Source: AG25 sp035517615 (GTDB lineage: Bacteria; Gemmatimonadota; Gemmatimonadetes; Gemmatimonadales; GWC2-71-9). Taken from it: DNA of 64,000 nt. Positions within the stretch are counted from its first letter, which is position 1. Each line of letters begins with the position of its first letter. The notes beneath the pieces were generated by a model that saw nothing but the letters and a program-made list of their open reading frames with translations, was not told the DNA's origin and did not search any database. Position numbers and translations under genes: made by a program. Below, piece by piece: positions 49,700-56,994 of the stretch. The stretch spans positions 1 through 64,000 of the forward strand of contig DATIYM010000060.1 of NCBI GenBank assembly GCA_035517615.1, written 5' to 3'.

Positions 49700-51997
49700 A
49701 TGTCACTCTCACATACTCTCGGATTTCCGCCGCTCGGACCAGCGCGCGAATTGAAGCGCGCCACCGAAGGGTTTTGGTCCGGCAAGCTCGGACAGGCAGA
49801 ATTGATGCACGCCGGTGTCGAGCTTCGCGGCGCGCACTGGCGGCTGCAGCGCGACGCCGGAATCGGGCTCGTGCCGTCCAACGACTTCTCCTTCTACGAT
49901 CGCATGCTCGATACCGCGGCCATGGTGGGCGCGGTGCCCGAGCGCTACGGCTGGACGGGCGATCAGGTGGACCTCGCCACGTACTTCGCCATGGCGCGAG
50001 GCGTGCAGAAGCCGGGTCGCGACGTGACGGCGATGGAAATGACCAAGTGGTTCGATACCAACTACCACTACATCGTTCCCGAATTCGAGCGCGGCCAGGA
50101 GTTCCGCGTCGCGTCGAACAAGGCAGTCCTGGAGTTCCAGGAAGCGAAAGCGCTCGGGATGATCACCAAGCCCGTGCTGATCGGGCCGCTCACCTTCGTG
50201 CTGCTTGGCAAGACCCGCTCCGACCGCTTCGACCGGCTCGAGCTGCTCGATGGCCTGCTGCCGGTGTACGCGCAGGTGCTGAACGAGCTCGTGTCCGCGG
50301 GGGCGCAATGGATCCAGATCGATGAGCCGTGCCTTGCCCTTGACCGGACCGACGCGGAGCGGGCGGCCTACGCGAAGGCGTATCGATTCCTGTCCGACCG
50401 CGTGCCGCGGGCCAAGCTCCTGCTCGCGACCTACTTCGCCGGTCTCGACGACAACCTGCGGGCGGCGCTCGCGCTGCCGGTGCAGGGCATCCACATCGAT
50501 TGCGTCCGCGCACCCGCGCAGCTCGATTCGGTGCTCAAGGCGTGGCCCAAGGGACGCATCCTCTCCCTGGGAGTGGTCGATGGGCGAAACATCTGGAAGG
50601 CCGATCTCAATGCGGCGCTCGAGAAACTCGAGCGCGCGCAGGCGGCGGTGGGCAAAGACGCGTTGTGGGTCGCCCCCTCGTGCTCGCTGCTGCACACGCC
50701 GGTCGACCTCGATCTCGAAACGAAGCTCGATCCCGAGCTCAAGGGCTGGCTCGCGTTTGCCAAGCAGAAGCTTGGGGAGGTCGTGACGCTCACCCGCGCG
50801 CTGAACAACGGACGCCAGAGTGTGGCGGCGGAGCTCGAGTCCAATGGCCGCGCGGTCGCCAGCCGGCGCACGTCCAAGCGCATTCATAATCCCGCCGTCG
50901 AACGGAGGGTCAGGGCGGTCTCCGAGGGCGATTACCGGCGCGCGTCGGCATTCGCCGAGCGGCGCAAGAGCCAGGTCAAGCTCCCGCTGTATCCCACGAC
51001 GACGATCGGCTCGTTCCCTCAGACCGCCGAGGTGCGCGCCGCGCGCAAGAAGCTGCACGATGGAAAGCTGACGCCGGCCGAATATGACGCGTTCATCGGC
51101 GAGCAGATCGTAAAGACGATCAAGTTGCAGGAGGAGCTGGGGCTCGACGTCCTGGTACACGGCGAATTCGAGCGCAACGACATGGTGGAGTACTTCGGTG
51201 AGCAGCTCGAGGGATTCGCGTTCACCGAGCACGGCTGGGTGCAGTCGTACGGGACGCGCTACGTGAAGCCACCCATCATCTTCGGCGACGTCTCCCGTCC
51301 CAAGCCGATGACGGTGCGCTGGAGCACCTTCGCACAGTCCAAGACAAAGAAGCCGGTGAAGGGGATGCTCACGGGTCCCGTGACCATTCTGCAGTGGTCG
51401 TTCGTCCGCGACGATCAGCCGCGCGCGGAAACGGCCAAGCAGATCGCCCTGGCGATTCGGGACGAGGTGCGGGATCTCGAGACTGCGGGCATCCGCGTCA
51501 TCCAGATCGACGAGCCGGCCTTGCGGGAAGGCCTGCCGCTGCGCCGCTCCGACTGGGCCGCGTATCTCGACTGGGCGGTGAACGCATTCCGGCTCGCGAC
51601 CGCCGGCGTCAAGAACGAGACCCAGATTCACACGCACATGTGTTACAGCGAATTCAACGACGTCATTCAGGTGATCGAGCGGATGGATGCCGACGCGATA
51701 TCGATCGAGAGTGCGCGTTCGGGGTCGGAGCTGCTCGAGGCGTTCCGCGAATACAGCTATCCCAACGAGATCGGCCCCGGGGTCTACGACATCCATTCGC
51801 CGCGGGTGCCGAGTACCGCCGAGATCGTTGCCGCGCTGAACACCATGAAGGAAGTGCTCGAAGACGGGCAGATTTGGGTCAATCCCGATTGCGGGTTGAA
51901 GACCCGAGGCTGGGACGAAACGCTCGCGGCACTCCGGAACATGGTGCAGGCGGCCCGGCAGATGCGCACCGAGACAGGTGCGGCCCTGACCCACTGA
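49700..51997 (+). CDS. metE: Cobalamin-independent methionine synthase
   Basis: The enzyme transfers the methyl group of methyl-tetrahydrofolate polyglutamate to homocysteine, the last step of methionine synthesis. The 765 residues are full length with both beta/alpha barrels. N-terminal blocks are LGFPPLGPARELKRATEGFW and TKWFDTNYHYIVPEF. The C-terminal barrel begins LPLYPTTTIGSFPQTAEVRA and carries the zinc ligands in HTHMCYSEFND (His and Cys), IESARSG (Glu) and NPDCGLKTRGW (Cys). The 106-bp upstream gap is too short for a cobalamin riboswitch and shows none. NFU follows 17 bases later. Confidence 0.97.
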   Translation: MSLSHTLGFPPLGPARELKRATEGFWSGKLGQAELMHAGVELRGAHWRLQRDAGIGLVPSNDFSFYDRMLDTAAMVGAVPERYGWTGDQVDLATYFAMARGVQKPGRDVTAMEMTKWFDTNYHYIVPEFERGQEFRVASNKAVLEFQEAKALGMITKPVLIGPLTFVLLGKTRSDRFDRLELLDGLLPVYAQVLNELVSAGAQWIQIDEPCLALDRTDAERAAYAKAYRFLSDRVPRAKLLLATYFAGLDDNLRAALALPVQGIHIDCVRAPAQLDSVLKAWPKGRILSLGVVDGRNIWKADLNAALEKLERAQAAVGKDALWVAPSCSLLHTPVDLDLETKLDPELKGWLAFAKQKLGEVVTLTRALNNGRQSVAAELESNGRAVASRRTSKRIHNPAVERRVRAVSEGDYRRASAFAERRKSQVKLPLYPTTTIGSFPQTAEVRAARKKLHDGKLTPAEYDAFIGEQIVKTIKLQEELGLDVLVHGEFERNDMVEYFGEQLEGFAFTEHGWVQSYGTRYVKPPIIFGDVSRPKPMTVRWSTFAQSKTKKPVKGMLTGPVTILQWSFVRDDQPRAETAKQIALAIRDEVRDLETAGIRVIQIDEPALREGLPLRRSDWAAYLDWAVNAFRLATAGVKNETQIHTHMCYSEFNDVIQVIERMDADAISIESARSGSELLEAFREYSYPNEIGPGVYDIHSPRVPSTAEIVAALNTMKEVLEDGQIWVNPDCGLKTRGWDETLAALRNMVQAARQMRTETGAALTH

Positions 51998-52014
51998 AGG
52001 GGTTATAATACAGC

Positions 52015-52629
52015 ATGGCAAACGCGGAAATCCGGATCACGGCGGAGCCGATCGACAACACCCGCTGCAAGTTCGTCGTGAGCCAGCCGGTGTACGCCGG
52101 GATCCGGCGGTTTCAATCCCCCGCGGAGGCGAACGGCTCGCCGCTCGCCGAGGCGATTTTCGGGATTCCGGGCGCCGGAGTCACCGAAGTCATCGTGTCC
52201 TCCAATATCGTCACCGTGGCGAAGGAGAGTCCCACGCCCTGGACGGCGCTGGGACGCTCGGTCGGGTCGGCGATCCGCGGCGCGATCGGGGCGGACGCGG
52301 TCCGGCCCAAGGCGTCGCGAGCGGCCACGACCGGCGATGATGACGTCGATGATGACGTACTGTACGAGAAGGTGGCGCAGCTGTTCGAGTCGCGGGTCAA
52401 CCCGATGGTGGCGCGGCACGGGGGCTCCGTCGAGCTGATCGACGTCCAGGACCGGACCGTCATGCTCCGTATGGGCGGCGGATGCCAGGGATGCGGAATG
52501 GCCGATGTCACCCTGCGCCAGGGCATCGAAGCGATGCTGCACGAGCACGTGCCCGGCGTGGAAGGCATCGTGGACGTGACGGATCACTCCGCGGGGTCGA
52601 ACCCCTACTTCTCCGCCGCAAAGAAATAA
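52015..52629 (+). CDS. NFU-type Fe-S cluster scaffold/carrier
   Basis: This 204-residue protein has two domains. The N-terminal NFU_N domain (about 5-95) has VVSQPVYAGIRRFQSPAEAN and IVSSNIVTVAKESPTPW. The C-terminal NifU-like domain (about 118-195) has MVARHGGSVELIDVQDR and the cluster-binding GGGCQGCGMADVTLRQGIE with its CxxC. It would deliver Fe-S clusters to client proteins, and the radical SAM enzyme and ferredoxin near the end of the window are possible clients. The stop codon overlaps the apparent start of the next gene. Confidence 0.94.
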   Translation: MANAEIRITAEPIDNTRCKFVVSQPVYAGIRRFQSPAEANGSPLAEAIFGIPGAGVTEVIVSSNIVTVAKESPTPWTALGRSVGSAIRGAIGADAVRPKASRAATTGDDDVDDDVLYEKVAQLFESRVNPMVARHGGSVELIDVQDRTVMLRMGGGCQGCGMADVTLRQGIEAMLHEHVPGVEGIVDVTDHSAGSNPYFSAAKK

Positions 52630-53867
52630 GCAGGCTCCTCCTTCTCCTGCCGTCCGCGACCTACCGCGCCACGGCATTCGTCGAAGCGGCGCGACGGCTC
52701 GGCATCCAGCTCAGCGTGGCCTCGGAACGACCCAGCACGTTCGAGCGCGCGCAACCCAGCGGTCTCCTCACCCTTGATTTCTCGGACCCGGAACGCGCGG
52801 CCAGCCAGGCCGTGACCTTCGCGCGCGAATATCCCATCGATGGTGTGCTCGGGGTGGATGATGATACCTCGGTGTTGGCGGCGGCGATCGCGGCTCGGCT
52901 CGGGCTTCGGGGAAACAGCGTACCGGCCGCGGTACGAGCGCGCGACAAACTCGAACAACGGATTTGGCTCGAGCGTGCGGGCGTTCGGGTGCCCGGCTTT
53001 GCGGCGCACCCGGTCGCTGCGGATGCGGAGCAACTGGGCGCGATGGTTCGCTATCCCGTCGTATTGAAGCCGCTCCGGCTGGCCGCCTCGCGTGGCGTGA
53101 TCCGCGCCAATGCACCCGGTGACTTCGTCGCCGCCTGGGACCGCGTGCGCGCCATCCTGGCGGAGCCCGACGTCGCCGCGTGCGGTGCGGCAGCCCGTCA
53201 AATTCTGGTCGAAGATTTCATCTCGGGTCGCGAGACCGCCGTCGAGGGCCTGCTGCGGGGCGGCCTGCTCCAGGTGTTCGCGATTTTCGACAAACCGGAC
53301 CCGCTCGAGGGGCCGTTCTTCGAAGAAACGATCTACGTCACCCCGTCGCGGCTCGAGCACGACGTGCAGCGCGAAATCGAACGCACCGTGCAGGCGGCCG
53401 CGCGTGCGCTCGAGCTGACGGAGGGAGCGGTCCACGCCGAGCTGCGCTGCAATGACGCAGGCGTGTGGCTGATCGAGCTCGCCGCGCGTCCGATCGGCGG
53501 GCGGTGCAGCTCGGCATTACGGTTCGACGTCGGGGGGAACGGGGAGGCGACGCTCGAGGAGATCTTGATTCGTCATGCCGTGGGCGAATCACTCCCAGCC
53601 GTTCGAAGGGAAGATCAGGCGTCAGGCGTGATGATGATTCCCGTTCCTGGGAGCGGAGTGCTGCGGGAGGTGCGCGGCATCGACGCCGCGCGTGGGGTGC
53701 CGCTCGTGTCGGCGCTCGAAATCACGGCCCACAAGGGCGAGCGGCTGGTGCCGTGGCCCGAAGGCGCTCGCTATCCCGGGTTCATTTTCGCGCGCGGCGC
53801 CCAGCCCGCGGCGGTTGAGGCGGCGCTGCGCGCCGCGCACGCCCGCCTCGACTTCATTCTGGAGTAG
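52626..53867 (+). CDS. ATP-grasp ligase (L-amino acid ligase-like)
   Basis: The protein reads ISRLLLLLPSATYRATAFVE from base 52626, exactly where relatives start with a Met, but the first codon is ATA within ATAA, which also holds the TAA stop of the NFU gene. An ATGA to ATAA change, or an unusual AUA start, would explain this; no ATG or GTG lies nearby. ATP-grasp motifs are clear: MVRYPVVLKPLRLAASRGV, QILVEDFISGRETAVEG and HAELRCNDAGVWLIELAARP (Mg/ATP binding). The tail (GVMMIPVPGSGVLREVRG and so on) matches the LAL_C2 domain of amino-acid ligases. About 413 residues; the substrate is unknown. Confidence 0.82.
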   Translation: MSRLLLLLPSATYRATAFVEAARRLGIQLSVASERPSTFERAQPSGLLTLDFSDPERAASQAVTFAREYPIDGVLGVDDDTSVLAAAIAARLGLRGNSVPAAVRARDKLEQRIWLERAGVRVPGFAAHPVAADAEQLGAMVRYPVVLKPLRLAASRGVIRANAPGDFVAAWDRVRAILAEPDVAACGAAARQILVEDFISGRETAVEGLLRGGLLQVFAIFDKPDPLEGPFFEETIYVTPSRLEHDVQREIERTVQAAARALELTEGAVHAELRCNDAGVWLIELAARPIGGRCSSALRFDVGGNGEATLEEILIRHAVGESLPAVRREDQASGVMMIPVPGSGVLREVRGIDAARGVPLVSALEITAHKGERLVPWPEGARYPGFIFARGAQPAAVEAALRAAHARLDFILE

Positions 53868-54692
53868 TTAGGACGCGACGGCCAAGCACTCGAGCCAGTT
53901 GCGTGGCACCGTCTCGAATCCGGTCTCGTCGAGTGCACGCCGCAACCCTTCTTTCAACGCCTCCGCGCCCTGCTCGAGCGGCACGCCGGGCAGCGCGCCT
54001 TCGATGAACAGGGAGAAACGGCCGATGTCCTCGAGGCTCTGCGGCGTCATCTGCACGCGGACCAGCTCGATGGTCGGCCGGCGAAATCCCTCCTGCACGC
54101 ACAGCGTCGCGTACTCCTCGGCCGTGAGGAACGTGCGGGCGGTTGCCTTTGACTCGTGCTGGACGTCGATCCCGCGTTCGCGAAGCACCTGCACCGCACG
54201 GACGACCCAGCGGCGCCAGAACCCGGTTGTGCCCTCGACGTAAGCCCCGTTGAAAAACGTGGTATTGAAGGCGAGCACGCCTCCGCGCCTGAGCACTTTG
54301 CGGACTTCGCTCACCACCCGTGCCTTGTCGGGCACGAGATGGATGGCGTTGCAGAAGATCACCGCATCCGCCGACGGCACGAGCCGCGACAGCCACTCGG
54401 CTGAGCCCTCCACGAACTCCGCCACGCGGGACTTGATGGCCCCACGCGCTCGCTCGAGCGCCGAGGGCGACGGATCGACCCCGATCACCCGCACGTCGGA
54501 ACGGCGCTCCAGCCGGTCGACGATCAGCTGCGTGACCGCTCCGGGGCCGCAACCCAGATCGACGAACGTCCGCCGCGTGGGCGAGATGACTCGTTCTACG
54601 ATCCAGCGGTTGACGTCGGTGAAGAAGGGATGGCGGGTAAACGGAGTGAAGGAAAAGCGATCTGCTTCGGCGTCGATGTGCCCTGCTGTCAT
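53868..54692 (-). CDS. Class I SAM-dependent methyltransferase
   Basis: The 274-residue protein has motif I FVDLGCGPGAVTQLIVDRL at about 43-61, the acidic end of strand 2 in VIGVDPSPSALERAR, the post-II segment SADAVIFCNAIHLVPDK and KVLRRGGVLAFNTTFF. This is the Methyltransf_11/25 Rossmann fold. The region after residue 160 carries the substrate-binding part and gives no clue to the acceptor. The gene ends head-on with the ATP-grasp gene with no spacer. Confidence 0.9.
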   Translation of the reverse strand: MTAGHIDAEADRFSFTPFTRHPFFTDVNRWIVERVISPTRRTFVDLGCGPGAVTQLIVDRLERRSDVRVIGVDPSPSALERARGAIKSRVAEFVEGSAEWLSRLVPSADAVIFCNAIHLVPDKARVVSEVRKVLRRGGVLAFNTTFFNGAYVEGTTGFWRRWVVRAVQVLRERGIDVQHESKATARTFLTAEEYATLCVQEGFRRPTIELVRVQMTPQSLEDIGRFSLFIEGALPGVPLEQGAEALKEGLRRALDETGFETVPRNWLECLAVAS

Positions 54693-54760
54693 TCGGACCT
54701 CGGGTTCAAGTCGGCCGGCCGGAGCATAGACTTACAAGTGACAGCGGGATGGACGGTTCG

Positions 54761-55255
54761 TCAAGGACCACCGCTGGTCAGGTCGTGGACCGTGACGACC
54801 TGCATGATCTTCACCCGGCGCTTGCCCATGGGGAGCGCCAGGTTAACGGTATCGCCGGTGCGGCCACCGAGCAGCGCTTTGCCGAGGGGCGAGGCCATCG
54901 AGACCGGCATTTCGTCATTATCCTCGCTGCCTTCGATGAACTCGCCCAGGGTCAGCGCGTAGATCTCCTGTTTCTTCGTCTCGAGATCCTGCACGGTCAC
55001 CCGCGAGCCGAATCCGACGCGATCCCGTGGGATGTCCTTCTCGGAGACCCCCGACAGCTTCGCGAGCCGGGCGCGCAGGTGCGAAGCCCGTGCCTGCGCG
55101 AACTGCTGGCGTTCGAGCGCCGCCTTGTACTCTGAGTTCTCCCGCAGGTCGCCGTGCGCGCGCGCTTTCTCGATCTCCTTCGGAAGAACGAAGTTGATCT
55201 CGTGATTCAGCCGCTCGACTTCCGCCTGCAACTTGGTCTTGAGCTCGTCAATCAT
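54761..55255 (-). CDS. greA: Transcription elongation factor GreA
   Basis: This 164-residue protein rescues backtracked RNA polymerase by stimulating transcript cleavage. The N-terminal coiled coil (about 1-75) holds the catalytic acidic tip in AHGDLRENSEYKAALERQQF. The C-terminal FKBP-like domain has GSRVTVQDLETKKQEIYALT and SMASPLGKALLGGRTGDTVN. Length and motifs are standard. It is divergent from the Mrp-like gene at 55293 with only 37 bases between the starts. Confidence 0.96.
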   Translation of the reverse strand: MIDELKTKLQAEVERLNHEINFVLPKEIEKARAHGDLRENSEYKAALERQQFAQARASHLRARLAKLSGVSEKDIPRDRVGFGSRVTVQDLETKKQEIYALTLGEFIEGSEDNDEMPVSMASPLGKALLGGRTGDTVNLALPMGKRRVKIMQVVTVHDLTSGGP

Positions 55256-55292
55256 AGCGAGAACGTGGGAACCTAGGCATTATACGGCGATT

Positions 55293-56090
55293 ATGCCACT
55301 CGATATCAGGACTTATCACGATCTGACGGAGCCGGATCGCTCCGGCTTGGCCGAACAGATCGGCGTCCAGCGGCGCCGTCTAGCTCAAAGGATGGAGTCG
55401 GTGCGCCGCGTCGTGGCGGTCATGAGTGGCAAGGGAGGCGTAGGGAAGAGCTTCGTGACCGCCCTCGTGGCGCGCGCCATCGCGCGAGGCGGCCGCACCG
55501 CCGGGGTGCTGGACGCGGACCTGAACGGGCCCACCCAGGCGCGGCTCCTGTGGCGCGAAGCCGGGGACGGTCCGCGCCCGCCGCTCACGATACGCGAGGG
55601 AGCGGTAATCCCTGCCGTGGGGATCGACGGCGTGCGGTTCGTGTCCACCGATCTGTTGCTCGCGGACGGGCAGCCGCTCGCGTTTCGCGGCCCGGACGCC
55701 GACCGGTTCGTGTGGCGCGGAGCCATGGAGGCCGCCGCGCTACGCGAGCTGCTCGCCGACGTGGCGTGGGGAACGACCGACGTCCTCCTGATCGACCTCC
55801 CACCCGGACTCGGGCGGTTTGAAGAACTCTCCGATCTGCTCGGCGCGCCGCCCGCTGTCCTCACGGTCACGATCCCAACGATCGAGTCGCGCGACGCCGT
55901 GCGGCGGGCGCTGCGAGCGGCGACGGCGCGCGGCGCCCAGCTGCTGGGCATCATCGAGAACATGACCGGTGGAAAATTCGAGGGGACCGCGGGAGAGGAC
56001 CTCGCCCGGGAATTCGGGCTCGAGCTCCTGGCCCGGGTGCCATGGCAGCCATCCCAGGAAATCTGGGACACGCTGGGGAGTCGTCTGTGA
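55293..56090 (+). CDS. Mrp/NBP35-like P-loop ATPase lacking the Fe-S CxxC motif
   Basis: The start ATG at 55293 gives MPLDIRTYHDLTEPDRSGLA. The deviant Walker A is MSGKGGVGKSFVTALVAR, followed by GVLDADLNGPTQARLL and TTDVLLIDLPPGLGRFEELS, as in Mrp/ApbC proteins. The usual ENMSxxxCPxC segment reads ENMTGGKFEG, so the cluster-binding cysteines are missing, and there is no N-terminal DUF59 domain. At 265 residues it is shorter than typical ApbC. It overlaps the next gene by GTGA. It may still act as a nucleotide-driven assembly factor for the cluster that follows. Confidence 0.88.
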   Translation: MPLDIRTYHDLTEPDRSGLAEQIGVQRRRLAQRMESVRRVVAVMSGKGGVGKSFVTALVARAIARGGRTAGVLDADLNGPTQARLLWREAGDGPRPPLTIREGAVIPAVGIDGVRFVSTDLLLADGQPLAFRGPDADRFVWRGAMEAAALRELLADVAWGTTDVLLIDLPPGLGRFEELSDLLGAPPAVLTVTIPTIESRDAVRRALRAATARGAQLLGIIENMTGGKFEGTAGEDLAREFGLELLARVPWQPSQEIWDTLGSRL

Positions 56091-56536
56091 AGTTCCTGTG
56101 CGTGGAGTGCGATCGGCAGATGAGCTTCGAGGAGCGTGCGCTTCCGGGCGACGGGACGCTCGCGGCCGTATTTCGCTGCCCCGCCTGCGGCCGCGTGGTC
56201 GCGATGCTGACGAATCCGATGGAGACTCAGCTGGTCGCGTCTCTGGGTGTGAAAATCGGCGGATCGACGATCGAGAGCCAGCCGCTCGAGATGATCCGTT
56301 CGAGCGTCGCGACCGGCCGCGAAACCGCGTTCGAAGAGCGCGAGCCGCCGAGCCGCAGCTCCGCCGCTCCGACCTGGTCACCAGAGGCTCAGGATCGCTT
56401 GACCCGCGTTCCCAGCTTCGTTCGCGGCATGGTGAAGAAGATCTACACGGAGTACGCGCGCGACCGCGGCATAGAGGAGATCACGCCGGCGCTGATGGAC
56501 ACCGCGCGAACGGAGCTCGGCCTCGAGGGGATGTGA
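56087..56536 (+). CDS. Zinc-ribbon protein with C-terminal PCP_red-type domain
   Basis: A GTG at 56087 overlaps the previous stop. The 149-residue product has an N-terminal zinc ribbon (FLCVECDRQMSFEER, then FRCPACGRVVAML; two CxxC pairs), a linker and a C-terminal module from Trp-97: WSPEAQDRLTRVPSFVRGMV, then KKIYTEYARDRGIEEITPAL. The latter matches the small domain at the C-terminus of ChlB/BchB of light-independent protochlorophyllide reductase (PF08369 type: W..eA...l.riP.fvR......e.fAre.g...It). No other chlorophyll-synthesis gene is present. It overlaps the ferredoxin gene by GTGA. It probably acts in tetrapyrrole or metal-centre handling. Confidence 0.85.
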   Translation: MKFLCVECDRQMSFEERALPGDGTLAAVFRCPACGRVVAMLTNPMETQLVASLGVKIGGSTIESQPLEMIRSSVATGRETAFEEREPPSRSSAAPTWSPEAQDRLTRVPSFVRGMVKKIYTEYARDRGIEEITPALMDTARTELGLEGM

Positions 56537-56796
56537 GCGCCGCGGAAGAACGCGTGGTGCACGGGCTCAGGATTGTGATCGACCGTGATCAGTGCGTGGG
56601 ATTCGGCGATTGCGTGAAGGAAGCGCCTGAGGGTTTCAGATTGGACGACGCGACGATCGTCGTGTTCACCGAGCCCGAGGGCGTGGAGCGCGAGCGGCTG
56701 CTCCGCGCCTGCGACATTTGCCCCGTGGATGCCATCACCGTATGGGACGAAACCGGTCGGCAAATCGTCCCTCCCCCCAGTTTTCGCGAGCCTTGA
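56533..56796 (+). CDS. Small ferredoxin
   Basis: The GTG at 56533 overlaps the previous stop. The 87-residue product has IDRDQCVGFGDCVKEAPEGF and, later, LLRACDICPVDAITVWDE. The C-x5-C ... C-x2-C-P pattern, with an AP.gF.lDd loop between, is that of the single-cluster 3Fe-4S/4Fe-4S ferredoxins that feed P450s and radical enzymes. All four Cys are present, so either cluster type could form. It is the likely electron donor for the radical SAM enzyme of the same cluster. Confidence 0.88.
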   Translation: MSAAEERVVHGLRIVIDRDQCVGFGDCVKEAPEGFRLDDATIVVFTEPEGVERERLLRACDICPVDAITVWDETGRQIVPPPSFREP

Positions 56797-56832
56797 CAGC
56801 GCTCGTATCAGGGGCCATAATCGCCCAGCAGT

Positions 56833-56850
56833 TTGTGTTTTTTTTCACAA
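56833..56850. promoter_or_regulatory. CRP/FNR-family-type operator upstream of the Usp-oxidase operon
   Basis: TTGTGT-TTTTTT-TCACAA matches the TTGTGA-N6-TCACAA palindrome at 46054-46071 at 11 of 12 half-site positions. It lies in the 198-bp gap (56797-56994) before the Usp gene, the only sizeable gap in the cluster. A possible -10 TAATCT follows at 56859-56864. The gap otherwise holds no gene. Confidence 0.55.
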
Positions 56851-56994
56851 GCAAACAGTAATCTAGACGCGACGGCCCCACGCCGTCGCCGCCGTGCGCC
56901 CGCGATTCCCCCCTTCGGACTACCGCCCCCGTGCGTCCGGGCGGGCCGGAGTTCGTGCGCGCCGGCACTGGACCCCAAATCGCCCGAGGTGCCG

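Noticed and set aside
49709..52021. A 770-codon minus-strand frame opposite metE
   Set aside because: Complementary shadow of metE; no signal, composition dominated by Arg, Leu and His.
55376..55400. Sequence tagctcaaaggatgga, resembling the D-arm of a tRNA gene
   Set aside because: No matching anticodon or T-arm (GGTTCGA) at the right distance and no acceptor stem; it lies within the Mrp-like coding sequence.
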